Assembly (NCBI RefSeq): GCF_000176135.1
Contig: NZ_ACZN01000013.1
Coordinates: 186,001-250,000 of the forward strand
Length of the DNA: 64,000 nt
Source: Vibrio coralliilyticus ATCC BAA-450
GTDB taxonomy: Bacteria; Pseudomonadota; Gammaproteobacteria; Enterobacterales; Vibrionaceae
Direction: 5' to 3'
Shown here: positions 30,581-38,017 of the stretch, one piece after another
Layout of the letters: every line of letters starts with the position of its first letter
Position numbering within the stretch: position 1 is the stretch's first letter
The notes under the pieces: generated by a model
Databases searched by the model: none
What the model saw: the letters and a program-made list of their open reading frames with translations, nothing else
What the model was told of the DNA's origin: nothing
Position numbers and translations under genes: made by a program

Positions 30581-31054
30581 TTAAACGTATTCCACACTGT
30601 CAATTTCAAAGTCACGATCGCCACCTGGTGTAGAAATCACCACTTCATCGCCTTCCATCTTGCCAACCAAGCCGCGAGCGATTGGTGAGCTAACAGAAAT
30701 ACGACCAGCTTTGATGTCCGCTTCGTCGTCACCGACGATTTGGTAGGTTTTCTCTTCTTCAGTATCACAGTCAATCAAAGTGACGGTTGAACCAAAGATG
30801 ACCTTGCCTGAATTATCCATCTTAGTAACGTCAATAACCTGAGCTACAGACAGCTTGTACTCAATATCACGGATCTGAGCTTCGCAAATACCCTGTTCTT
30901 CACGTGCGGCATGATATTCAGCATTTTCTTTCAGATCGCCTAATTCACGCGCTTCCGCAATAGCTTCAGAAATCTGTGGGCGAAGCTTTAGTAGTCGGTC
31001 TAATTCTTCACGCAGCTTTTGTTCGCCACGCACTGTCATTGGGACTTTTTCCAT
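30581..31054 (-). CDS. greA: Transcript cleavage factor GreA
   Basis: 157 residues. It rescues backtracked RNA polymerase by stimulating transcript cleavage. The N-terminal coiled coil carries the acidic tip ([18 protein letters not shown], with Asp/Glu that reach the active site). The C-terminal FKBP-like domain contains [10 protein letters not shown]. Its 5' leader holds a strong terminator 30 bases before the start codon. Confidence 0.97.
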   Translation of the reverse strand: MEKVPMTVRGEQKLREELDRLLKLRPQISEAIAEARELGDLKENAEYHAAREEQGICEAQIRDIEYKLSVAQVIDVTKMDNSGKVIFGSTVTLIDCDTEEEKTYQIVGDDEADIKAGRISVSSPIARGLVGKMEGDEVVISTPGGDRDFEIDSVEYV

Positions 31055-31083
31055 TGTTTACCTCATTGCCAAAGCTATCTTTG

Positions 31084-31122
31084 GACAAAACAAAACTACC
31101 CAATCCGGTGGATTAGGTAGTG
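31084..31122 (-). terminator. Terminator in the greA 5' leader (GraL-like)
   Basis: A 12-bp stem (31095-31106 with 31110-31121, one G-U on the RNA) with a 3-base loop is followed on the minus strand by TTTTGTTTTG, 30 bases upstream of the greA ATG. In E. coli, a terminator in the greA leader produces the GraL small RNAs; this looks like the equivalent. Confidence 0.7.
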
Positions 31123-31580
31123 AGTTAACTAATCAATTTCCTTTAGTGTAAACAAAGTTAGCGAGTAAATCATCTGAATTCAATATTCGATATTTTTGCG
31201 TCTTATATATGATAGTTCAATCAACTAAATTGCCTTCTCAAGTCTTTTTATAGTTAACCCATTGAATAAAAAGATCTAAATAATAGAAACATAAACAAAC
31301 GATAAAAACGCAACACGCCCCCTTTAAAAACAAACAGTTGAGTATTTTTTACATTAAATAAAACACTGTTCATTAGTCCAATTTATATCATTTTACTAAC
31401 TCATCGAGGAACTTTGGCGGTACAACAATGCTCACCAAATGCTCTATGACACTCAATGTGTGTGACGTTTCTTATTGATTATGCACTTGAAACCATAGAA
31501 CGGAAGAAAGAGAAAGGCGAAGCCATGGCGGAGCGTTTTCTCAAAAAACTATTTATGGACAGTAAATTAGGACTTATAAG
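31123..31580. other. greA / porin divergent regulatory region
   Basis: About 460 bases, AT-rich, holding the promoters of greA (minus) and the porin (plus). One near match to the ToxR motif TNAAA-N5-TNAAA is at 31267-31281 (one position off). V. cholerae ompU is ToxR-activated, but I cannot assign a site with confidence. A short ORF (31525-31584) runs into the porin start. Confidence 0.4.
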
Positions 31581-31584
31581 ATGA
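31525..31584 (+). CDS. Possible 19-residue leader ORF overlapping the porin start
   Basis: ATG at 31525, preceded by AAAGG seven bases upstream, encodes 19 mostly basic/hydrophobic residues. Its TGA overlaps the porin ATG as ATGA (31581-31584). That geometry permits translational coupling. A chance ORF cannot be excluded; there is no homology evidence. Confidence 0.25.
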   Translation: MAERFLKKLFMDSKLGLIR

Positions 31585-32627
31585 ACAAAACTCTGATCGC
31601 TCTAGCAGTTTCTGCAGCAGCAGTGGCAACTGGCGCAAACGCGGCGGAAATCTACAACCAAGACGGTAACACTATCGAAATGGGTGGTCGCGCGGAAGCA
31701 CGTCTAGCTCTTAAAGATGGCAAGGCAGAAGACAACTCTCGCGTACGTCTAAACTTCCTAGGTACAGCTCAGATCACTGACAGCCTATACGGTGTGGGTT
31801 TCTACGAAGGTGAGTTCACTACTAATGACAATGGCGGCGCTACAGATGGCAACAACAGCTCATCTGATCTAACTAACCGTTACCTATACGGTGGTATCGG
31901 CGGTGCTTTCGGTGAAGTAACTTACGGTAAGAACGACGGTGCGCTAGGTGTTATCACTGATTTCACTGATATCATGGCTTATCACGGTAACTCTGCAGCA
32001 TACAAAATCGCAATTGCTGACCGTTCAGACAACATGATCTCTTACAAAGGCCAATTTGCTGACCTTGGCGTAAAAGCAAGCTACCGCTTTGCGGATGGTT
32101 CTGCTGATGGCAACAACGGTTACACAGACAACGATGCAGATGGCTACTCTCTATCTGCAATCTACGCAATCGGCGAAACTGGCGTTAAGCTAGGCGCGGG
32201 TTATGCTGATGGAAACCAAACAGGTGTTGACGGCTTCACTGCGACAGATGTTGTTGAACGCAACCAGTACATGCTAGCAGCTTCTTACGCAATCAACGAC
32301 CTATACTTCGCTGGTACATTTGTTGACGGCGAAGACCAAGTGAAAGGTTCTAGCTCAACAACTGATAAGACAGGTTACGAACTAGCAGCAGCTTACACTA
32401 TGGGCCAGACTGTATTCACAACGTCTTACAACTACCTAGAAAACAAAACAGGTTCAACTAAAGAAGATGCTGCAGATAACATCGCTATCGACGCAACATA
32501 CTACTTTAAGCCTAACTTCCGTGGCTACGTATCGTACAACTTTAACCTGCTAGACGACGACAAATCTTACATCTCTAAAGCAGATGCAGAAGACGAGCTA
32601 GCTCTAGGTCTACGTTACGACTTCTAA
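31581..32627 (+). CDS. OmpU-like general porin
   Basis: 348 residues. A signal peptide with cleavage near ANA-AEIYN (after 21) is followed by alternating beta-strands with many Gly/Tyr/Asn/Asp and a terminal Phe (LRYDF), the BAM recognition signal. A 16-strand trimeric outer-membrane porin is expected. Codon use is that of a highly expressed gene (uniform CTA for Leu, GGT for Gly). The greA-porin-dacB location is that of V. cholerae ompU, so it is probably the ortholog. It is acidic overall, as in marine vibrios. Confidence 0.9.
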   Translation: MNKTLIALAVSAAAVATGANAAEIYNQDGNTIEMGGRAEARLALKDGKAEDNSRVRLNFLGTAQITDSLYGVGFYEGEFTTNDNGGATDGNNSSSDLTNRYLYGGIGGAFGEVTYGKNDGALGVITDFTDIMAYHGNSAAYKIAIADRSDNMISYKGQFADLGVKASYRFADGSADGNNGYTDNDADGYSLSAIYAIGETGVKLGAGYADGNQTGVDGFTATDVVERNQYMLAASYAINDLYFAGTFVDGEDQVKGSSSTTDKTGYELAAAYTMGQTVFTTSYNYLENKTGSTKEDAADNIAIDATYYFKPNFRGYVSYNFNLLDDDKSYISKADAEDELALGLRYDF

Positions 32628-32652
32628 TTTGTGACTTAATGTCATGAACTCT

Positions 32653-32682
32653 AAACGCCCGCTTCTAGCGGGCGTTTTTTTT
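32653..32682 (+). terminator. Terminator of the porin gene
   Basis: AAACGCCCGC / GCGGGCGTTT stem, loop TTCTA, then eight T residues. Confidence 0.9.
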
Positions 32683-32728
32683 ACTGGCTATACTGCTTTC
32701 TTGTCTTTAGATCTCACGGCGCTTTGCT

Positions 32729-34159
32729 ATGCAGCTTTCCAAACTGTTTCTGTTGTTTTTTATCTCTTTATTTTCTCTATCAGCTTTTGCCTATGCGCCC
32801 GTGGGTCAACTGCCCGATGGCAGTCGAGCTGCCCTACTTGTCGAATCACTCGACCAGCAAAACTCCTTACTTGATACTCACAATAGTGATCAGTACTTTC
32901 CTCCGGCGAGTACACTCAAACTCGTCACTGCCTTGGCTGCAAAGCTCGAGCTCGGTGATAACTTTCGCTTTGAAACCCAACTTGAGCAAATCGGTAAAGA
33001 TGTTGTCATCCATTTTTCTGGCGACCCGACTTTGGCAACTGAGGATTTGAAGCAACTATTTGTCGTCGCCAAAAGAAATGGACTTAGCCGAATTGATGGA
33101 GACATCTGGTTAGATAACAGTGCGTTTACTGGATACGACCGCGCTGTCGGCTGGCCGTGGGATATACTAGGCGTTTGCTATAGCGCGCCGGCAACTGCCA
33201 TTTCGCTTGATGGTAACTGTGTCCAAGCTTCTATTTATACTCAAGAGGATGGCAACACACGCGTGTACGTACCGGAGCACTTCCCTGTCTACGTAACCAC
33301 TCAGGCATCAAGTGTCAGCAAAGACCAGCAAGAAAGTACTCAGTGTGATTTAGAACTTATCTCCTCTCCAGATAACCATTATCAGCTTCAAGGTTGTTTA
33401 ACCGAGCGCAGCAAACCACTGCCACTCAAATTCGCGGTACAAGATCCTGAGCTTTACACTCAACGAATGTTAAACAGCGTGTTGAACCAATTAAATCTGC
33501 CTTTCTCAGGAACGGTACGAATTGGACAGCCTGCTCATTCAACCAACAAGGCCCTTCTAGCCACTCACAGCTCCTTACCACTCACAGAGCTACTTGAGAC
33601 CATGCTGAAAAAATCGGATAACCTGATCGCCGACAATCTAACTAAAACTCTGGGGGCCAAGTTTTATATCCAGCCCGGTAGCTTCAGCAATGGTACTGAA
33701 GCCATTAAGCAGATCATTTTTTCTAACACCGGGATAAACTTAGAAGCCACTCCAATGGCCGATGGTTCCGGTTTGTCACGCAACAACCGTTTTACCAGCC
33801 AGGCGATGTCGAAAATCTTGCGCTATATCTGGCTCAACGACAGCACATTGAAGATGATTGATTTGATGCCCAAGTCGGGTGAATCTGGCACGCTAAAATA
33901 TCGCCGAAGTATGCGTAAAGAACCGATAAAAGGTGCATTCATCGCTAAAAGTGGCTCACTTTACGGCAGCTACAATATGGCTGGATTTGGGCTCGATAGC
34001 TCAGGGAAGCCTACCACCTTGTTCGTACAGTACGTGGCGGATTATTTGCCGCCAAAGAAAAAGAGCGATGATAAACCTACCATCGCTCCTATCACACAAT
34101 TTGAAACCTTGTTCTATCAGGACATCGTAAAGTTCAGTCAGGCGATACCTAAGAAATAA
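32729..34159 (+). CDS. dacB: D-alanyl-D-alanine carboxypeptidase/endopeptidase (PBP4)
   Basis: 476 residues. A periplasmic class C penicillin-binding protein that trims and cleaves peptidoglycan cross-links. A signal peptide (about 1-21) precedes S61-T-L-K64 (SxxK), SDN in KKSDNLIADN, and KSG in IAKSGSLYGS. An inserted domain separates the first two motifs, as in PBP4. Its last 22 bases overlap the 3' end of the convergent MgtE-type gene. Confidence 0.95.
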   Translation: MQLSKLFLLFFISLFSLSAFAYAPVGQLPDGSRAALLVESLDQQNSLLDTHNSDQYFPPASTLKLVTALAAKLELGDNFRFETQLEQIGKDVVIHFSGDPTLATEDLKQLFVVAKRNGLSRIDGDIWLDNSAFTGYDRAVGWPWDILGVCYSAPATAISLDGNCVQASIYTQEDGNTRVYVPEHFPVYVTTQASSVSKDQQESTQCDLELISSPDNHYQLQGCLTERSKPLPLKFAVQDPELYTQRMLNSVLNQLNLPFSGTVRIGQPAHSTNKALLATHSSLPLTELLETMLKKSDNLIADNLTKTLGAKFYIQPGSFSNGTEAIKQIIFSNTGINLEATPMADGSGLSRNNRFTSQAMSKILRYIWLNDSTLKMIDLMPKSGESGTLKYRRSMRKEPIKGAFIAKSGSLYGSYNMAGFGLDSSGKPTTLFVQYVADYLPPKKKSDDKPTIAPITQFETLFYQDIVKFSQAIPKK

Positions 34160-34983
34160 TTCACAACGGTGAAATAAATCCACATACCGGATATATCGAC
34201 AATCGAAGCTAACACTGGGCTCACCAATACGGCTGGGTCCAGTTTGAATGCTCGAGCGAGTATCGGTAGCAAACCACCTAAGGTTGTCGACATCGTCACC
34301 TGAATAAACAGTGCGACAGCAATCGCCAGTGCGATATTGCTCAGATCAAAGCCGCCCGTTGATGTCCCATCACTGAACAACATGACTCTGCCAACGATGA
34401 CCAAAGCGATAGCCAAAGCCAAACACAGTGCAACACGACTTTCTTTCCAGAATACCGCCAACCACTGGCGTTTTTTCAGCTCCCCTGTCGCTAAGGCTCG
34501 TATCACCAAAGTCGCAGCTTGAGACCCAGTGTTGCCACCAGCTGCAGCAATGACGGGCATATAAACCGCCAACAATACTAGCTGACTCAAGGTGTCCTCA
34601 TACTGGGCAATGATCAGCCCAGAAACGATACCCAGCAACGCCAAGGCAATGATCCAGCCAATGCGCTGTTTCACATGCCCCAATACTGATGTACTAAGAT
34701 AACTGTTAGATGTTTCCACCTCTGAATGAATCAGGCCTAACTGATGCGCGTAATGGCGCGCGAGTTTGTCATGGCCTTCATTTTCCAGCACAGAAATCAA
34801 CTGCTGGACATAACCAACTGAACAGTGGTGCAAGATAGCCACCGCTTCTTCAATAGGCATCACTGTCAAAAGATGAACCTGATGTTGTTGCTCGTATTGC
34901 AGAAATGCATTGCGAGCTGCCCCAATCTCTTCCGAAGAAAAATTTAGGGTGTTTTCAATGTATGTATTGCTCATTACCGTCAT
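34138..34983 (-). CDS. Short MgtE-type (SLC41) magnesium transporter
   Basis: 281 residues. The C-terminal 170 residues are the five-helix MgtE membrane domain, with the ion-pathway signature MPVIAAAGGNTGSQ and the conserved Asp in SIVDISGMW. An N-terminal soluble part of about 110 residues is present, but the CBS-domain pair that closes full-length MgtE at high Mg is absent (usual length about 450). The start is set by GGGAG seven bases before ATG 34983. Its transcript has a long leader with a small ORF and hairpins, so control is probably at expression. The ion is inferred from the family; Co or other divalents are possible. Confidence 0.88.
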   Translation of the reverse strand: MTVMSNTYIENTLNFSSEEIGAARNAFLQYEQQHQVHLLTVMPIEEAVAILHHCSVGYVQQLISVLENEGHDKLARHYAHQLGLIHSEVETSNSYLSTSVLGHVKQRIGWIIALALLGIVSGLIIAQYEDTLSQLVLLAVYMPVIAAAGGNTGSQAATLVIRALATGELKKRQWLAVFWKESRVALCLALAIALVIVGRVMLFSDGTSTGGFDLSNIALAIAVALFIQVTMSTTLGGLLPILARAFKLDPAVLVSPVLASIVDISGMWIYFTVVNYFLGIA

Positions 34984-35123
34984 GGCGAATCTCCCGATTG
35001 GCAGTAGGTAACGACCATCCAGCTACAGCACGCACAACAAAACGAACGCATACTGAGTATGAGTCTGTAACTGAATACTAGATAGGAAGGAGAAAAATCT
35101 GAGATTACTTTAGAAAAGAGTCA

Positions 35124-35245
35124 CTCTGCCACTTAGGCAGAGACGAAGATCGCCAATACCGAAGCGGTTTATTTTTCTCCCTTCATACTAGGAGGATGGT
35201 CGGTATTGTTCATAAAAATCTCCGAATGAACTGCCAGTTTGGCAG
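35124..35245 (-). promoter_or_regulatory. Putative leader-peptide attenuator upstream of the MgtE-type gene
   Basis: In transcript order: hairpin CTGCCA-AAC-TGGCAG (35245-35231); Shine-Dalgarno and a 14-codon ORF; stop; then hairpin CTCTGCC-TAAGT-GGCAGAG (35142-35124) followed by a T-rich stretch. Codons 2-5 of the ORF (35200-35208) are perfectly complementary over 9 bases to a segment just after the stop (35154-35162). The CTGCC and GGCAG arms of both hairpins are interchangeable. This is attenuator-like design; the Mg signal is inferred from the downstream gene. Confidence 0.55.
35169..35213 (-). CDS. Putative 14-residue leader peptide
   Basis: ATG at 35213 with CGGAG six bases upstream encodes MNNTDHPPSMKGEK, then TAA. 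It holds an Asp and a Pro-Pro pair, the kind of residues known to slow or destabilise ribosomes in Mg-sensing leader peptides such as MgtL. The same frame is open upstream into tyrS, but only this short start has a ribosome binding site. Confidence 0.5.
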   Translation of the reverse strand: MNNTDHPPSMKGEK

Positions 35246-35255
35246 CGCGGGCATG

Positions 35256-35285
35256 ATAACAAAGCGCAGGCTTTTTTACAGTCAA
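35256..35285 (-). promoter_or_regulatory. Candidate promoter of the MgtE-type transcript
   Basis: On the minus strand TTGACT (35280-35285) and TGTTAT (35256-35261) are 18 bases apart, just upstream of the first leader hairpin and downstream of the tyrS terminator. Confidence 0.35.
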
Positions 35286-35328
35286 TTTAATGAAAAAATC
35301 TCTGATTATTCGCCAAATTTCTCGTATT

Positions 35329-35354
35329 AAAAAAGCGCCATTGAGGCGCTTTTT
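35329..35354 (-). terminator. Terminator of tyrS
   Basis: AGCGCC / GGCGCT stem with loop ATTGA, A-rich on one side and T-rich on the other, 22 bases after tyrS. Confidence 0.8.
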
Positions 35355-35376
35355 GTTATCGATGTTCAGCAGACGC

Positions 35377-36564
35377 TTACTTAATCGTAATACGAGCAAA
35401 TTTACGTTTACCAACTTGGAATACGTACTTACCTGCTTGTGGCGCAAACTTAGAATCGGCGACTTTTTCACTATCAATCTTCGCAGCACCTTGCTTGACC
35501 ATACGCATCGCTTCAGAGGTCGACGCACATAGGCCTGCTTCTTTCAAAAGGTTGCTAACCGGAAGGCCTGCATCAAATTCAAACTCTGGCATTTCATCTG
35601 GAATTTGATTCTTAGCGAAACGATTAACGAACTCTTGCTCTGCAGCATCTGCATCCGCTTCGCTATGGAAGCGAGCAATGATCTCTTTTGCCAGCAAGAC
35701 TTTAATGTCACGTGGGTTCTTACCTTCAGCAATACTTGCTTTGAACTGTTCGATTTCTTCCAAAGGACGGAACGACAGCAGCTCGTAGTAACTCCACATC
35801 AAATCATCTGAGATTGACATGATCTTGCCAAACATTTCACTTGGCGCTTCACTGATACCGATGTAGTTGTTAGCAGACTTCGACATTTTCTTCTCGCCGT
35901 CCAGACCAACAAGAAGTGGCATCATTAGTACCGCCTGTGGCTTCTGACCATTGGCTTTTTGCAACTCGCGGCCCATCAGTAGGTTAAACTTCTGATCGGT
36001 ACCACCTAGCTCAACGTCAGTTTCCATCGCGACAGAGTCCCAACCTTGCAGCAATGGGTACATAAACTCATGGATAGCGATTGGCTGACCGCCTGCGTAA
36101 CGCTTTTTAAAGTCATCACGTTCAAGCATGCGAGCAACGGTTTGGTTCGCTGCAAGACGGATCATACCTTCTGCGCCTAATTCAGATAGCCATTCCGAGT
36201 TGAACTGAATCTTAGTTTTCGCAGGATCAAGGATCTTAAACACCTGTTCCTTGTAAGTTTCAGCATTTCGAAGTACATCTTCACGGCTCAGTGGTGGACG
36301 AGTACTGTTCTTACCCGTTGGGTCACCGACCATAGCGGTGAAATCACCGATAAGGAACGTCACTTCATGGCCAAGCTCTTGGAACAAGCGTAGCTTATTG
36401 AAAATAACCGTGTGACCCAGGTGAATGTCTGGAGCGGTTGGATCGGCACCCAACTTAATACGTAGAGGACGATTCTCTTTCAGCTTTTCAATCAGCTCTT
36501 CTTCTGGAATTAGCTCTTCAACGCCGCGTTTAATCTCGGCCAGTGCAGCTTCAATGCTCGCCAT
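35377..36564 (-). CDS. tyrS: Tyrosyl-tRNA synthetase (TyrRZ-type)
   Basis: 395 residues. A class I synthetase with HLGH ([10 protein letters not shown]) and KMSKS ([11 protein letters not shown]), and a C-terminal S4-like RNA-binding domain. The sequence type is the one common in marine gammaproteobacteria beside an M23 peptidase gene. Many vibrios have a second tyrosyl synthetase elsewhere, which I cannot see here. Divergent from the M23 gene. Confidence 0.95.
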   Translation of the reverse strand: MASIEAALAEIKRGVEELIPEEELIEKLKENRPLRIKLGADPTAPDIHLGHTVIFNKLRLFQELGHEVTFLIGDFTAMVGDPTGKNSTRPPLSREDVLRNAETYKEQVFKILDPAKTKIQFNSEWLSELGAEGMIRLAANQTVARMLERDDFKKRYAGGQPIAIHEFMYPLLQGWDSVAMETDVELGGTDQKFNLLMGRELQKANGQKPQAVLMMPLLVGLDGEKKMSKSANNYIGISEAPSEMFGKIMSISDDLMWSYYELLSFRPLEEIEQFKASIAEGKNPRDIKVLLAKEIIARFHSEADADAAEQEFVNRFAKNQIPDEMPEFEFDAGLPVSNLLKEAGLCASTSEAMRMVKQGAAKIDSEKVADSKFAPQAGKYVFQVGKRKFARITIK

Positions 36565-36692
36565 TCTTGTTCACTCCCACAGATTTGGCAAAAATTTGGT
36601 AATTTCCCATCTTACTTGAATAGCGATGCTTTTTGAAACCAGTTAGACTAAACAGCTAGCTATTTTTACTGAATTTTTTAGAACGAACATAA

Positions 36693-37979
36693 ATGTTGTC
36701 TATTTTCGCTCGACTTCCATGGATGCACCGAGCCTGTATCGCCTTATTTAGTGCACTGATTGTCATCGCACTGTTTCTGCCATCACCTCAAGATCTCAGA
36801 CCGGATGAGAAGCTTTATGAGGTTGGTGAACATTACCCTATTGCTATCAATGCTGAGGCGTTGATCTCTTCAGACTCAGAAAACACGGCGGCGTCGCTGC
36901 GCTGGGAGAAACACACCATAGGTTCTGGTGACAGCATGGCTCTGCTTTTTCAACGCGCAGGTCTCTCCTCCCGTCTACTTTATGATCTGACCACGACCAG
37001 CAAAGAAATTAAACAACAGCTAACACGTGTCCGCCCTGGTGACTCATTTCAGTTCGGTTTCGATACCGATGATCAACTGGTTCAGATAAAACGTCAGCTC
37101 AATGCTTACGAAACCTTTTTAATTACTCGTTCTGAGACTGGCTTTACGTCTCAACTCGATAAAAAAGAAGTCCATTACCAATACAACTACGCAGAAGCAG
37201 ACATCACATCTAATTTCTGGAACGCGGGGGTTGGCGCAGGTCTCACTGCCAATCAGATTATGGAGCTGGCTGGTATTTTTGGTTGGGACATAGATTTCGC
37301 GCTCGACATCCGTAAAGGCGATCATTTTGAGATCCTGTATCAGGAGCGCGTGGTAGAGGGAGAAGTGGTTGGACGTGGTAAGATTATCGCGGCAATTTTT
37401 ACCAACCAAGGCGATACCTTCAAAGCGATTATCAATGACAAGAATGGCAACTACTACGATGAAAATGGTCGTGCGATGAAGAAAGCCTTCTTGCGTTCGC
37501 CACTGGATTTCCGCCGTGTCTCTTCGAACTTTAATCCTCGCCGTCGCCACCCAGTGACAGGAAAAGTACGTGCACACAGAGGAACAGATTACGCAGCCCC
37601 AGTAGGAACACCAATTTGGGCCGCTGGTGATGGTATCGTGCAAAAATCCAGCTACAACCAGTTCAACGGTAATTACGTGTTCATCAAACACAGCAATACT
37701 TACATCACCAAGTACTTGCACTTAACCAAGCGAACGGTAAAAACCGGTCAACGTGTCAAACAAGGCCAAACTATTGGTACTTTGGGCGGAACAGGACGAG
37801 TGACTGGTCCGCACCTACATTATGAGTTTCTAGTCAATGGTGTTCACAAGAACCCAAGAACCGTTAAGCTTCCGCAATCTAAGTCATTAACTGGTAAAGA
37901 TAAGGCTACCTTTATCGCCAATGCCAAGTTAAGGCTCGAAAAACTCGATCGCTACGGTGAATTGCTCGCGACTCGCTAA
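36693..37979 (+). CDS. M23-family peptidoglycan DD-endopeptidase (MepM/Shy-like)
   Basis: 428 residues. One N-terminal membrane anchor (about 10-29), then a LysM-like/OapA region with SGDSMALLFQRAGLS, a mixed domain, and a C-terminal LytM zinc domain. The zinc ligands are H and D of HRGTDYAA and the final H of HLHYEF. Such enzymes cut cross-links to allow wall growth. Several paralogs exist in vibrios (ShyA/B/C); this one sits next to tyrS. It has its own terminator. Confidence 0.88.
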   Translation: MLSIFARLPWMHRACIALFSALIVIALFLPSPQDLRPDEKLYEVGEHYPIAINAEALISSDSENTAASLRWEKHTIGSGDSMALLFQRAGLSSRLLYDLTTTSKEIKQQLTRVRPGDSFQFGFDTDDQLVQIKRQLNAYETFLITRSETGFTSQLDKKEVHYQYNYAEADITSNFWNAGVGAGLTANQIMELAGIFGWDIDFALDIRKGDHFEILYQERVVEGEVVGRGKIIAAIFTNQGDTFKAIINDKNGNYYDENGRAMKKAFLRSPLDFRRVSSNFNPRRRHPVTGKVRAHRGTDYAAPVGTPIWAAGDGIVQKSSYNQFNGNYVFIKHSNTYITKYLHLTKRTVKTGQRVKQGQTIGTLGGTGRVTGPHLHYEFLVNGVHKNPRTVKLPQSKSLTGKDKATFIANAKLRLEKLDRYGELLATR

Positions 37980-37989
37980 ATTGTGTTAA

Positions 37990-38017
37990 GAAAAAGCCCG
38001 CAACTGCGGGCTTTTTT
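37990..38017. terminator. Terminator between the M23 gene and the RND pump gene
   Basis: AAGCCCGCA / TGCGGGCTT with A5 and T6 flanks. The T-run overlaps the stop codon of the convergent pump gene. Confidence 0.85.

Noticed and set aside
31267..31281. ToxR site upstream of the porin
   Set aside because: One near match in AT-rich DNA where such matches are common; not enough to call.
35214..35528. Upstream extension of the leader ORF into tyrS (119 codons in total)
   Set aside because: It overlaps tyrS coding sequence and its terminator in another frame. Only the last 14 codons have a ribosome binding site and are kept.
37119..37721. 200-codon minus-strand frame inside the M23 endopeptidase gene
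   Set aside because: The sense strand has full M23 motifs. The antisense frame has no recognisable domain and no start signal.
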